Shown: piece after piece, positions 48,829 through 60,271 of the stretch | How positions within the stretch are numbered: position 1 is the first letter of the stretch | Layout: each line of letters begins with the position of its first letter | NCBI GenBank assembly: GCA_022393335.1 | Contig: JAJEKB010021880.1 | Span: 2,017,440-2,081,439, forward strand | Source: Macrotrachela quadricornifera | Lineage: Eukaryota; Rotifera; Eurotatoria; Philodinida; Philodinidae | Reading direction: 5' to 3' | Length of the DNA stretch: 64,000 nt | The notes under the pieces: generated by a model | Seen by the model: the letters and a program-made list of their open reading frames with translations, nothing else | Database searches by the model: none | What the model was told of the DNA's origin: nothing | Made by a program: the position numbers and the translations under genes

Positions 48829-49706
48829 CAGAGACCGTCACAGGGCACTTTTTTCTGCCCTGCCCTGCCCTGTGCCCTGTTTTTTCTTGCCCTGCCCTGT
48901 CCTGTGCCCTGCTAAAATTTTTTTTCTTGCCCTGCCCTGTCCTGTGCCCTGCTAAAATTTTTTTTTGCCCTGTCCTGTGATTGTCTCTGTTGTGTATCAA
49001 ATCTGTTTGGGAATCAAATTTGTGCTCAGAATGCTAAAAAAGATGAATCAAAAGTATGAACACATAGTAAAATTTCTTGTTATATATAAACGTATTATTG
49101 TTCAAAAAGTTTAACCCTTTCTCGCCGGGGTTTTTTTAGTAAGAAACGTATTCACATCTAATGTGAAACTAGTTTTATCACAGTCTCGCATTAAAAATAC
49201 ATATTTATTGTGAAATTATCATCATCATTGGTCTTTCAATGCTTGTAATGGAGAAAAGTCCTCAAATACTCGTATAAAATTGTACTTGGAGTCATATTAA
49301 TGCGGACATATAATGAAAACCCTCACCGTCCTGTATATGGGACACTTGGCGCGAAAGGGTTAATCTTTATTGTATTTTTCCATTCATCTATTTAGTTTAT
49401 ATAGACATACTTCATTGTACCAATGAAATTAGAGGTATTTGAAGTAATCTCACAAGAACTTTTCTTTATCAACATACAGAAATATCTATTGAATTTATCA
49501 GTCACATTTATATTACAGTTTGAAATATGTAATTAAAACTGTTAATTACGATAACAAGTTAGCAGGGCAAACGTTTTTGCCCTACCCTGCCCTGCTTGCC
49601 CTGCAGGGCAGGGCTAGAAAATCGAAGTTTGCCCTGCCCTGTGCATCAGAGCAGGGCAGGGCAGGGCAGGACAGGGCAGGGCCGCCCTGCCCTGTGACGG
49701 TCTCTG
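48829..49706. mobile_element. hAT MITE with CCCTG arrays, 878 bp
   Basis: Perfect 8-bp target duplication ATCGGTAT at 48821-48828 and 49707-49714. Terminal repeats 'cagagaccgtcacagggca' are identical at both ends. Inside each end are dense runs of (c)cctg: CCCTGCCCTGCCCTGTGCCCTG-type stretches at 48855-48985 and the complementary GGGCAGGGC at 49560-49690. There is no transposase gene, so mobility would depend on a hAT transposase supplied elsewhere. Whether the intact copy at 30485 could serve is doubtful because the ends differ. Confidence 0.93.
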
Positions 49707-49803
49707 ATCGGTATGTTAAGTTTTTCATTGAATTTTTTCTAATGAATCCCACTTTCTCAGCAAAATCATATTTTCGAATTTTGATCTGAAACTTTGTGTA
49801 CAT

Positions 49804-49941
49804 GAAAACCTTCAGAAGTTTTGGACAAACTTCTTCCGAGATATGAATTTCTCAAAATGTTGGCATTTGTCTGTAGAAATTATATGCTTCGAGATATTCA
49901 AATCTGGGAGAGAGTTTGTCCAAAACTTCTGAAGGTTTTTG
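49804..49941. mobile_element. Small palindrome inside the foldback arm
   Basis: 'Aaaaccttcagaagttttgg' with 'acaaac' at 49806-49831 is repeated inverted at 49916-49941. It is absent from the opposite arm of the foldback element, so it is a separate insertion. Confidence 0.7.
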
Positions 49942-52002
49942 TGTGAGTTAGTCTCACTAACGAGTAAGGGTCATCAACTTAAAAATCGCTTTTCAGCTGA
50001 TACTTTGTGTATAAGTATACCCTAATGAGATTAGTCAATGCCTAAAATGATAAGCGCTAATAGGCCTTTCTTGCCGAGTTATAGTCATTTTACTAAAATT
50101 TCAGCCTGCGTCTGGATACATACTCAAAAATTGAATGAGCGTATTTCGACCTGAATTTTTGTCGATGTGTAAACGTAGCGATAGGCAGTATATTCTGTAA
50201 ATTTCAGTTCAATCGGATGCTTTCTTCACGAGATAATAAATTTTCAAAAAGTACTCATATTTCAAAATTGATTCGTGTAAATCTGTTTTTTTCTGAAAAC
50301 TTATTGTCTTGTGAAGAAAGCATCCAATTGAACTGAAACTTTTAGGATCTACTGGCTATCGCTAGGTTTACGTATCGACAAAAATTCAGGTCGAACTACG
50401 CTCATTCAATTTTTGAGTATGTATTCAGACACAGGCTGAAATTTTAGCAAAATGACTATAACTCGGCAAAAAAGGCCTATTAGCGCTTATCATCTTAGGC
50501 ATTGACTCATCTCGCTAGGGTCTACTTATGCACAAAGTTTCGGATCATAATTCGAAAATATGATTTTGCTGAGAAAGTGGATTTCATTAGAAAAAATTCA
50601 ATGAAAAACTCAATATCTTGATCCAAGTTTGCTAGAAGCATGTCATATTTTAAATTTATTAGTTTCTCAGTGAGAGAGATTATCAGTATAAACCCTTCTA
50701 ATGTCAGTTTGTCCCAATTTATTTTATGATACACGATTTAAATGGAGTGTTGAACTGTATAGGAAAAATTACGACCCTTCACTGAGGACCTTGCTCTCAC
50801 CTTCCCTCCATCTAGAGACCTGCACAGGTATGAATTCAAGTATCGTAGCCGTACTCGAAAAATTAAATACCCGTCCTAGGTTACCCGCCGAGATTTTAAA
50901 TTCGCCTGACTCTACCCGAATTCCTTGAAATGTGATCGATTCCTACTCTCGTGTCCGTTGTAAATCTGATGCAAAATCTGATTACTGTTCTCGCATTCAG
51001 TTACAAATCCAAGTCTTTTCTCGAAATTCGATTTATTTTGATTTATTTGTTTCGAAATGTTTGCTGTTTAAATTACAATGTCATAAATATATCAGAGAGC
51101 AGCTACATAATATCAGAAATAGATCAAATCACTAATAAAAACGATAAATAATAGTACAGTCATAAACGAATATTATCACAAATAGAACTGGTAGTAAATG
51201 CACAACTGACAGCCAGATTTTGTCATCCAGCTTTGGTAAAAATACCATTTTCAACTTGACTATTTCGATAGATTCATTCGTATCAGATGTACAAACATCT
51301 TAAGAGAAGAAAGAATAACTAATATTAATATTCTTATCAATTTGCAGCACCGAAAAAAGAAAAAAGAATTATCACAATCGAGTTTTTAGTTGAAATTAAT
51401 TGACTAAGAACCCAATACAAAAATACTCATCTACAATTTGTACATGTACACTTCGTCACCAACCCGCCCTACTCTACCAGTGAAAATTTCAAAACCACCT
51501 TACCCTACTCATACAGGTACCTTACCTGTTGGGTAGGGTATGATTTCGTTGCAATACTCTACCTCCCTCCTCCCCACGGGGCGTCATTGAAATCATCATG
51601 GAAACTTCAGAGAATGTCACAAATATGACCAGCATGCCAACTTAGACAGGTTAACCACGCTTCCCGCTTAGCACACTGCGACAGACATATTCATGAAACA
51701 GAACACTCCTCCGAGATTATTATGAAAGTTCATTAAATTAAAGATATCTGTTTTTGACCCTCTTTTCAAATTCACGATAAGGTGTCACAATTAGCATCTT
51801 TCATTGTGAACTTTAATGAAAAACACATGAAACTAGACTAACCGAAACACATGATGATGATTCTCCTGATTTACAAAATATATACAGTTTCATCGTCTTT
51901 CACATTTTAAACCGGCGTCGATCGGGCTAATAGCGTTTTGACGAAGAAATTGATACTCTATTCCCAAGTTTACTTTTATGGTAATAAATTCCACGCTACA
52001 TA

Positions 52003-53308
52003 TGCATTAGGGACTGGAATTTTTATCAAAGTATGCATAGTTCATTAGGATCTATATGATACACATCGTATCGACTGAAAACCGAAACAATATCTAGAAA
52101 CATTCCCAAATAATTGTTGATTTTTAAGTTAATGACTTTCTGGAAACGTCTTTTTTCTTCATACATTTAAGAACTATCAGTTGTTCTAACTTCAATTTCG
52201 ATGGTTAGATATAAAGAAAAAGAGATAACTTTCGAAGTTGAGAAATTAATATTTCTACAATAACTACTTTTCCACTTTAGATACAATTATGTAACTACTC
52301 ACATGATGAACTTGATTGACGAAGTATTACTAAGAAAAGAGGTGGCAGAATGGCTACAATTCCACAAACCAAGATAACAATAATTGCAATACCACCTAGA
52401 AGTAACTTCTTTTGTTTGGATGTTAAATCACTTAAAGAAATAAGTCATCGTTGGATATTCAAATATTGACCTACTCACCTATACCATTTCTTAAGTCCAT
52501 GAGACTGTGTCTTTGTTTGGATAGGACTGTTTGATATTGGTTCGGACGAAGAGAGTTCAGAAGAAACGGGTCTTTTTGAATGATTTCTTGTTTCCTCATA
52601 TGTGTTTACTGTCCACGCAGGTTTTGATGCTTGTGAATGTGGTAAATCTTTTGGGGATACAAATGGTGATGTAATTTCGACTGTTGGTACACTCAAACTT
52701 CTTCGGTTGCGATATATGTCAACATCGGGTGCCACCTAATCTTACATGAAGAATATACTAGCATTACAACAAAAAATTTATATCAGTACTTTCTGTTGAC
52801 TATTGGGACGTGCCCGTCGTACTAATTTTATATGAGGTCGTTCATGTTTTAATGCAAGTTTTTCTTCCATCAAAATATTGTGTGCTGGCAGTCAAAATAA
52901 GAATTTCAGAGAAACGACAATTATTATAAAGACGTTATATGAATCAAAAATTTGTTGAAAAGAAGAAAGAGCAATTCAATTTTGATTTTATTATTATAGT
53001 AGAAATGGATGGATCGTGAAGCCAAGAAATATATTTCAGTGTCTCGCATAATGAAAAATCAACATGTAAGTTGTACAGCTCATTGTCTTATGAATTTCTA
53101 CTGTCCTTGACATTTTAAAAGAAAACGTCCGGAAAGTTTGTCAATAAAGTTGAACGATGGAGATTATTGATTTGAGTATATGAAAAGAATAGTTCATTTT
53201 TAATACTACTGAATATAAAATACTTATTTCATTTGTTGATTCTTTGATGCAAGAAGTATAGGCACATGTTGCGAAATATTCTTGTTAATTCAGATAAAGT
53301 AAAAAGAA
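52003..53308. repeat. Left arm of a ~1.3-kb near-perfect inverted duplication
   Basis: It pairs with 56174-57479. Coordinates of matching bases sum to 109482 from one end to the other, so there is no net indel, and every block I compared was identical until near the outer end. It includes three 5' exons of the LamG gene and about 440 bp of upstream DNA. Confidence 0.92.
52303..52870 (-). CDS. LamG-protein 5' exons: cytosolic tail and TM anchor (left-arm copy)
   Basis: Minus-strand exons 52870-52790 (ATG, 27 codons: MEEKLALKHERPHIKLVRRA...), 52735-52479 and 52430-52303 are separated by 54- and 48-nt introns (donors GTACTG and GTGAGT) in phase. The encoded part has a basic start, a Ser/Pro-rich region (SSELSSSEPISNSPIQTKTQ), KKW, then one TM helix (KKLLLGGIAIIVILVCGIVA, ILPPLFLVIL) and RQSSSS. 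The last exon ends T|GTGAGT; unspliced it would stop after two more codons (CE, TAG). Joining to the exon at 48091 forms Ser and continues into the Thr-rich linker and LamG domains. This is the same plan as the FG-GAP gene at 5.6-10.4 kb. The N-terminus should face the cytosol because of its basic residues. Confidence 0.75.
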
Positions 53309-53663
53309 ATATGCGTAGAATAATAAATTCTCATATATGAGTGAATTGGGCGGGCAGTGTACGGTTTGATGTAAAAAATCGAAAAAAATAGAAGTGTATA
53401 TACAGCAAACTTGCATTGTTCGTTTGATAGAGCTCTATCAGTAGTGTATAAATTAAATATTTTCCCAACTGTCATCTTTTTCATTTCAGAAAAAAAGTCG
53501 AGTTTTATTAGAAAATGCATAGTTTCCAACGTGTGTTGACATGATTTAGCACATAATTCTAGAAGTATTTTGACAAAATAAAATCGTGAAATAACAATTT
53601 ATATGTTGTAATTATATATCGATCGAAACCCTTTGAAAAGGAGAATCGAATGAGCATATGCAG

Positions 53664-54994
53664 CAGGGCTCGAAACGGGCCGCTCGGTCTGATGATTGGC
53701 CCGACACGTAGTATTGTTTTTAATTTTTTTTCAATTATATACTCATTTTTTTTATCGGAAACCGTCAGAAATATTTTAGAAAAAAAATCATATTTGAAAT
53801 TCAGTCCTGCGACTAAAAAAAAATTAGATTTATTTTGAACGATGATATGATCTCGTATTTCGATGCATTTGAAAATTAACTGGTGAAAATGGTTACTTTC
53901 ATCAATTAAAATTTATCATTCTAATGATTGAAAATGTCAGTCATTACATTCCTTTTATTTAAATCTTATTCTAGTCAATAAATTTGAAGAACGTGAAAAC
54001 TGATGTTTATTCTGCTATCAAGATTTCAAGGAATTTTTGCTGTTGATAAAGAACTCATCAGTGTATTTTTTTTTGTTTTCGAAATATGTAGGAAGAATCA
54101 CTAGTACAGTAAATCCAATGAACTCCTCAAAGTAGTTGAATCTCTCGGCTACACGCGAAGCTTCATTTTGAAAAATTGACATTCATTCAGGAAAAAGTAA
54201 CCATAGGAGCACTACCTCAAAAATAGAGCATCATATGAAAGTTTGAGCTTTAAATTTGAATTTTTAAACGTCCTAATTTGATTAAGGAATAAATTTACCG
54301 TGGCTAGAATATTTTCTGAAGATAAGAAAATCCCTTGTGAACTTATTCAATTTTTTTATGTTAAAATCTTTGTTGAGTGTGACTATGTAGTGAGCTAGAA
54401 CGTGGTAGAAAAATCTTTCAGCCAAACAAAAACCTATACATAATATTCGTAAGTTCAATTTTACACTTTACATATAAAAGATTTTTCCTTTTTTATAAAT
54501 CATTGTTAACAACCAGCTAGTTCGCTATCTGAATAGAAGAAAAACAAATGTATATTCAGTCAAAAAGGTGGTTAAGTTTCCACTGGAGGTAACTTGATTA
54601 AAAAACTAATACCAAAAAATATCGCATGGCGTAAAATGAGTGTTGTGAACTTTTCTAGTCTCACAATATGTTTGTACTTCATTCAAATGGTAATTAGTTT
54701 TCGTACACAAAAATTTTATTGTGAGTTCGATAATCTTCGCTAGTTACACTCAAAATAATACCGGATATTTTACCACAATCACATTTGTAATAATCGCAAC
54801 GAACTACATATTTCATTGAGAGGAAAACTTCGTGTCAAAAAAATTATGTCGGACCCGGGCCAGGTCTGGCGGGCCAGAAAATTTTACCGGGTCGGACCAG
54901 GCTGGGCTGAGCGAAACTTAAATTGGGTCGGGCGGGCCTAGAGAATTTTCGGGCCGAGTTGGGCCATGAAAACAGTGGCCCGTTTCGAGCCTTG
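53664..54994. mobile_element. hAT MITE with GGGCC-rich ends, 1,331 bp
   Basis: Perfect 8-bp target duplication ATATGCAG at 53656-53663 and 54995-55002. The left end is 'cagggctcgaaacgggcc'; the right end reversed is 'caaggctcgaaacgggcc'. Inside the right end are many GGGCC/GGGTCGG motifs (54848-54970), with fewer on the left (53680-53710). No transposase gene. It lies in the spacer of the inverted duplication. Confidence 0.93.
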
Positions 54995-55002
54995 ATATGC
55001 AG

Positions 55003-56173
55003 AACTTTATCGGTACGTATACACCCATATCTAAAGGGCGAAAAGATGCGTTTGACACCCTCGCCCTCGTTCCCGTCCTCTTGTTTTTAGTTTTTTATTT
55101 GATCTAGATGATTCTTAGAGAAAATTTTTTTATCAAAAGATTTCTCGCTCTTTACTCTACCAAACGTTATAAAAAACGCGTTTGTCTTCAAGCCAGCTTC
55201 AGTATATTGAATTTAATCTGTCGGGACATAAAATGGTCAAAGTGTATGTTTAAGTAGTTTTTCCACAATTTGATGAGAAAATCGAAACCAAAGATTTAAT
55301 CAATTTATATGAGCAGAAAGAGGAAAATCTTTGCTACAAAATGGCTGCAAAAGATTACTTTTATCCAATACAAGATGGAGGAGAGAAACAGTATTTTTGT
55401 CGGTAAATGACGCCACTAATCACTGATTTTGACCTTTCATGCTTGAAAATTTCATAGCACCGGTAGCCAAAAAACTTGATAGTTTTATGGTAAGTAGAAT
55501 AGACTATAAGAAGTATCTGAAAAAAAAATTATCAGAATTTGTTAAGCAGAACTAGAGATATAAGCGTTTTCGTGTTGCGAACGCAACCGTTCAATACGGG
55601 CGCAATTCACTCATATATGTATTATAACTACTATAAACGGCTTATTTCATGGGATTTCTCCCACCAAAATATAAGTATCTTTGATTTGATAGGATTTCCT
55701 CGTATCTTGTAGAGCTCGATCAGTTATAGTTATGCTAAAAAAATTCAGCCGAACGTCTCTCCAGATGCATAAATATGTTATAAGTTTAGCTGAGAAACCG
55801 ACAAATTCATAAAAAAGAAAAAGTTGAAAAGTTATCACACATTCTGGTCTTCACTTTTTTAATATTGCATGAACAATAATTAATTCCAACTATGTCTTGC
55901 TCCTCCTTGAAACTTAACGCCTTCATTCACATATCACTTTTCATTATTCATCAAAATAGTGAAGACTTCCGCATCCTTTGTGAAAAACTAGATTCGAAAA
56001 ATCCGATTCTTACGCGACTATAATCGCACTATTATAGCCTGATTTTAATTAGATTTTTCATATAAAAAAATCAAACTTTCATGATTTTGATTTTTTCTTA
56101 AATGATTATAACTGGATGTAAAAACGGTCAGTTGATTTCGTTTTTTAAGAATTTTCTCGTTTTCCATCCCCAC
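55003..56173. other. Rest of the spacer between the inverted arms
   Basis: No gene recognised; the minus frame 55647-55838 is unsupported. 53309-53655 on the other side of the MITE likewise holds nothing named. Confidence 0.4.
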
Positions 56174-57479
56174 TTCTTTTTACTTTATCTGAATTAACAA
56201 GAATATTTCGCAACATGTGCCTATACTTCTTGCATCAAAGAATCAACAAATGAAATAAGTATTTTATATTCAGTAGTATTAAAAATGAACTATTCTTTTC
56301 ATATACTCAAATCAATAATCTCCATCGTTCAACTTTATTGACAAACTTTCCGGACGTTTTCTTTTAAAATGTCAAGGACAGTAGAAATTCATAAGACAAT
56401 GAGCTGTACAACTTACATGTTGATTTTTCATTATGCGAGACACTGAAATATATTTCTTGGCTTCACGATCCATCCATTTCTACTATAATAATAAAATCAA
56501 AATTGAATTGCTCTTTCTTCTTTTCAACAAATTTTTGATTCATATAACGTCTTTATAATAATTGTCGTTTCTCTGAAATTCTTATTTTGACTGCCAGCAC
56601 ACAATATTTTGATGGAAGAAAAACTTGCATTAAAACATGAACGACCTCATATAAAATTAGTACGACGGGCACGTCCCAATAGTCAACAGAAAGTACTGAT
56701 ATAAATTTTTTGTTGTAATGCTAGTATATTCTTCATGTAAGATTAGGTGGCACCCGATGTTGACATATATCGCAACCGAAGAAGTTTGAGTGTACCAACA
56801 GTCGAAATTACATCACCATTTGTATCCCCAAAAGATTTACCACATTCACAAGCATCAAAACCTGCGTGGACAGTAAACACATATGAGGAAACAAGAAATC
56901 ATTCAAAAAGACCCGTTTCTTCTGAACTCTCTTCGTCCGAACCAATATCAAACAGTCCTATCCAAACAAAGACACAGTCTCATGGACTTAAGAAATGGTA
57001 TAGGTGAGTAGGTCAATATTTGAATATCCAACGATGACTTATTTCTTTAAGTGATTTAACATCCAAACAAAAGAAGTTACTTCTAGGTGGTATTGCAATT
57101 ATTGTTATCTTGGTTTGTGGAATTGTAGCCATTCTGCCACCTCTTTTCTTAGTAATACTTCGTCAATCAAGTTCATCATGTGAGTAGTTACATAATTGTA
57201 TCTAAAGTGGAAAAGTAGTTATTGTAGAAATATTAATTTCTCAACTTCGAAAGTTATCTCTTTTTCTTTATATCTAACCATCGAAATTGAAGTTAGAACA
57301 ACTGATAGTTCTTAAATGTATGAAGAAAAAAGACGTTTCCAGAAAGTCATTAACTTAAAAATCAACAATTATTTGGGAATGTTTCTAGATATTGTTTCGG
57401 TTTTCAGTCGATACGATGTGTATCATATAGATCCTAATGAACTATGCATACTTTGATAAAAATTCCGGTCCCAATGCAT
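56174..57479. repeat. Right arm of the ~1.3-kb inverted duplication
   Basis: Mirror image of 52003-53308. Homology stops after 'gataaaaattcc' (about 57466) with a substitution, a 1-nt shift and then unrelated sequence. Confidence 0.92.
56612..57187 (+). CDS. Truncated second copy of the LamG-gene 5' exons (right arm)
   Basis: Plus-strand exons 56612-56692, 56747-57003 and 57052-57179 mirror those at 52870-52303, with identical encoded residues in exon 2 and the same splice sites. No Thr-rich or LamG exon follows on this strand: after the arm ends at about 57480 no coding sequence is recognised. If the last donor is not used, the frame stops at TAG 57185-57187 and gives a ~157-residue TM protein lacking the extracellular domains. 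The arm includes about 440 bp upstream, so the promoter may be copied too. It could be a new short membrane protein, a non-functional duplicate, or an artefact of assembly. Confidence 0.65.
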
Positions 57480-58232
57480 ATGGAGTCCCAAGTTTATACC
57501 TAGGAGTCAATTCACGATAGGAGCGATAAGTCGTGCCCAATCAATATCTCAGATTTTGATGATATTTCGCCAGGATATAATGCTGCGTGAGATGTGAAAA
57601 CACGTAAAATTTCAGCTTCGGAAACCCTTCGTTTATTGACATATTGAATCCAAAATAAAGACACCCTCAGATGAAAGTTGAGTATGTTTAATGCAGTACT
57701 TGTTCATTGTGTATTTCGCCATTTTTCAACAATAATGTTTTTAGGACTAAAATTTTGTGGCTACCTACTATCATTAGTACCATACATAATGATACATTCA
57801 AAATCACTCTTGATCACGTTTTTCGGTATAATGAGATTCCAGAGCTTTTCAAGATTTCACATACACCTTTTGCGTTGTGACTAGGCTTTCTATAGCTTAT
57901 TAACGATCTGTAAGCTCGCGCTTCAGAACCAAGTAGTAGTGCCCTCTAGCTAATAGCAGCAAGTTTCAAAACTTTGGCTGTTTGATTTTGACCCGAACAA
58001 ATACCTCTTTGAATAGGTATATTAGCTATTTCGGGTAGTTCATAGCCGACTTGCACAGAAACTGCTTTATTGTTGATTACCTATTTGGCTACTTTTTGTA
58101 TATGTTTTATAGGGGTAACTATTTAATAAATTTTTTACGGAAGCCATTCAAAATATAGTGTTCCATCATTAAGATATTTAGATTTTTCTGAGAACACTAT
58201 CGTCAAAAAATCAAATTATTTTATGGCAGCAA
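57480..58232. other. Intergenic DNA
   Basis: The plus frame 57678-57884 is open but unrecognised. Confidence 0.4.
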
Positions 58233-58939
58233 ATTAAATGATCAGTATTTTTTGTGAACGGTCAGCTTGATTTATTGATCAGTAGAAAGTTTATTTTTTA
58301 TCAATAGAAAGTTCATCTTTGATCAGTATAAAATTCCGTGCTGAACAATTATTATGTCTGCTGCTTAAATTAATAATTTAAAGGTGTATCTGTCTAGGTA
58401 CCACTATTAGGAAGGTTTAGTTCGGTGTCCCCAAAAATCCCAATCTCAGAATCGAATTTATGAAGTCTTTTGCAACTGCCAGGAGCAACAGAATTGTTAA
58501 ATCAGGAGATAGACACGAAAATTTTTAGATCTATGTAAAGAAATCGTGATTTTTTTATAACGTAGACCAAAGACCTTCGAATAAGTGTGTAAACTGGTTA
58601 TGTCATTCGCAAAATGTATGGCGTTTTTAACTTTAACAATTCCATAGTAGAAAATATCTCAAAATATATTTGAAAATCTCGGATTTATCTAGTAATTTAG
58701 TGGTTCAGTCGCTACAGTTGCAAAGGACTTCATAAATTCGATTCTGAGATTGGGATTTTTGGGGACACCGAACTAAACCTTCCTAATAGTGGTACCTAGA
58801 CAAATACACCTTTAAATTATTAATTTAAGCAGCAGACATAATAATTGTTCAGCACGGAATTTTATACTGATCAAAGATGAACTTTCTACTGATCAATAAA
58901 TCAAACTAACCATTCACAAAAAATACTGATCATTTAAAT
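58233..58939. mobile_element. Palindromic element, ~707 bp
   Basis: Arms from 'taaatgatcagtatttttt' (58235) to 'aggaaggtttagttcggtgt' / 'ccccaaaaatcccaatctca' and on to 'tgcaa' (about 58476) are repeated inverted from about 58720 to 58939. 'Ttgatcagta' motifs recur three to four times in each arm. Non-coding. Confidence 0.85.
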
Positions 58940-59946
58940 ACAAGCCTTTTTTCATGAATTTTTCGCGTTATTGGTGACATGAATATCTCTTCATGGACAC
59001 ATCTGTTTGGCTTGAAACGTTTACTGTGAGTACATCTGAGATTGAACTATTATCCTTTAAAAAATGAGCTCAAATGGATTAGCTGTTGATGAGTTGACCA
59101 GTACTATCACTATCATGTGAAAATTTTCATTTTTCAGCATTTGTTGCAAACAGATATCTCATGAACGAATTACGTTCGAGAGCTACAATTTTGGCCACAG
59201 AGTGATCTTGTTCATTGCTCATTTTACTGAAAATTTCAGCTGTACAGATGATTTCGGTGGTCTATGACACCCTCCTCAAAAATGGATGTTTGACGAAAAT
59301 CACGATTTTGACAGAGATCAATTGAGGGTAGATCTAACTTTATAGAAAATGGATCTCTTCGATTCTAAACTGCACATTTACAAGGGCACATATTTGAATG
59401 TACCCACCCAAAAGCATATATAGACGTGTTTAACAATAGAATATCTCGATTTGCTTTCTTCCTACATGCAATCTGCTTTACGATTTCTCTGGGAAACGTT
59501 GATAAAAAATGAACACCCTCTTCTGAGAGTAATGAAAAGTACAGCTAAATTTTCAATTGAATCGTACTTCAATTATGATATGTTTTATTTGTACGTCGAA
59601 ATGTGTACGTCCAACTCTTGTATATATTAATATGTACGTCTAAATTTGGACGTACAGGATTAAGCCATACATAGTTTACGCGTACACATTTACACGTACG
59701 ATATTTTGACATAACGTTTTAGAAGTGCCCAAGTGGAAGTTAGTAAAAAATATAATATTATGTTGCATAGATATGTATATTGCTGACAGATCCAATACTG
59801 AGCTGCTGTGTTTTGTATTAGAAGCTTCTTAGTAATATCATGTTTTTTGTATTTTGATTTAGTTGTACATCTGCACAAATTATAAGGAATGGTTTTCTTT
59901 TTTTTATCGTTTCCCGGAGAAATGATAAACCGGATGCACTCTCTTC
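58940..59946. other. Intergenic DNA with a GTACGTC motif cluster
   Basis: No gene. At 59591-59700 the motif gtacgtc or its inverse/variants occur six times. Confidence 0.45.
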
Positions 59947-60211
59947 CTATTATCAGTTAAAAACCCTAATCATATTCGGGCCAAATCAACATAACACTCT
60001 TATCGCAAAACTACTAAATTCAAAATATTAGCTGCTGATGGCTATCTTATATAGAATTATTCAGTTCCTGAACTCGTGTTCTATGGTTCTACAGAGACTG
60101 AATAATTTCATATAAGACAGCCATCAGCAGTGAATTTATTCAATTTCGTAGTTTAGTAATGAGAGTAATAATTTGGCCCAAATATGATTAGGTTTTTAAC
60201 TGATAATAGAA
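59947..60211. mobile_element. Palindromic MITE, family A copy 2
   Basis: Left 'tattatcagttaaaaaccct' / 'aatcatattcgggccaaat' and its inverse ending 'aactgataata' (60208) pair; 'agctgctgatgg' pairs with 'ccatcagcag'. The outer part and 'aatattagctgctgatg' match the element at 3288-3626, while the centre differs ('ctatcttatatagaattatt'). Confidence 0.8.
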
Positions 60212-60271
60212 AGAAAGAAAATCTAGGTATACTATGGCTAAGCACGCTCATATACACATAGTCGCTCACGC

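Larger units (their letters stand above)
48761..50682. mobile_element. Foldback element interrupted by two later insertions
   Basis: Outer arms 'ataatcactctcattgagaa' (48761) and its inverse ending at 50682 pair. The match continues inward ('gcttctagcaaacctggatc', 'gctgagaaagtgg' and its inverse, 'gcgctaataggcc', 'gaatgagcg') to a loop at about 50235-50310. The left arm carries two insertions absent from the right arm: the hAT MITE 48829-49706 and a small palindrome at 49804-49941. Confidence 0.85.
48092..52302 (-). other. Predicted 4.2-kb intron of the LamG gene
   Basis: Bounded by the GTGAGT donor (52302) and TTTAG acceptor (48092), in phase. It contains the foldback element 48761-50682 with a hAT MITE inside. 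50815-51560 is a C/T-rich stretch with 'acccg' and 'tacccta' motifs that may be another degenerate repeat. Frames 48469-48915, 50701-50928, 50932-51135 and others are not supported as genes. Confidence 0.5.

Noticed and set aside
48770..49000. Coding frames through the CCCTG array
   Set aside because: Low-complexity translation of MITE subterminal repeats.
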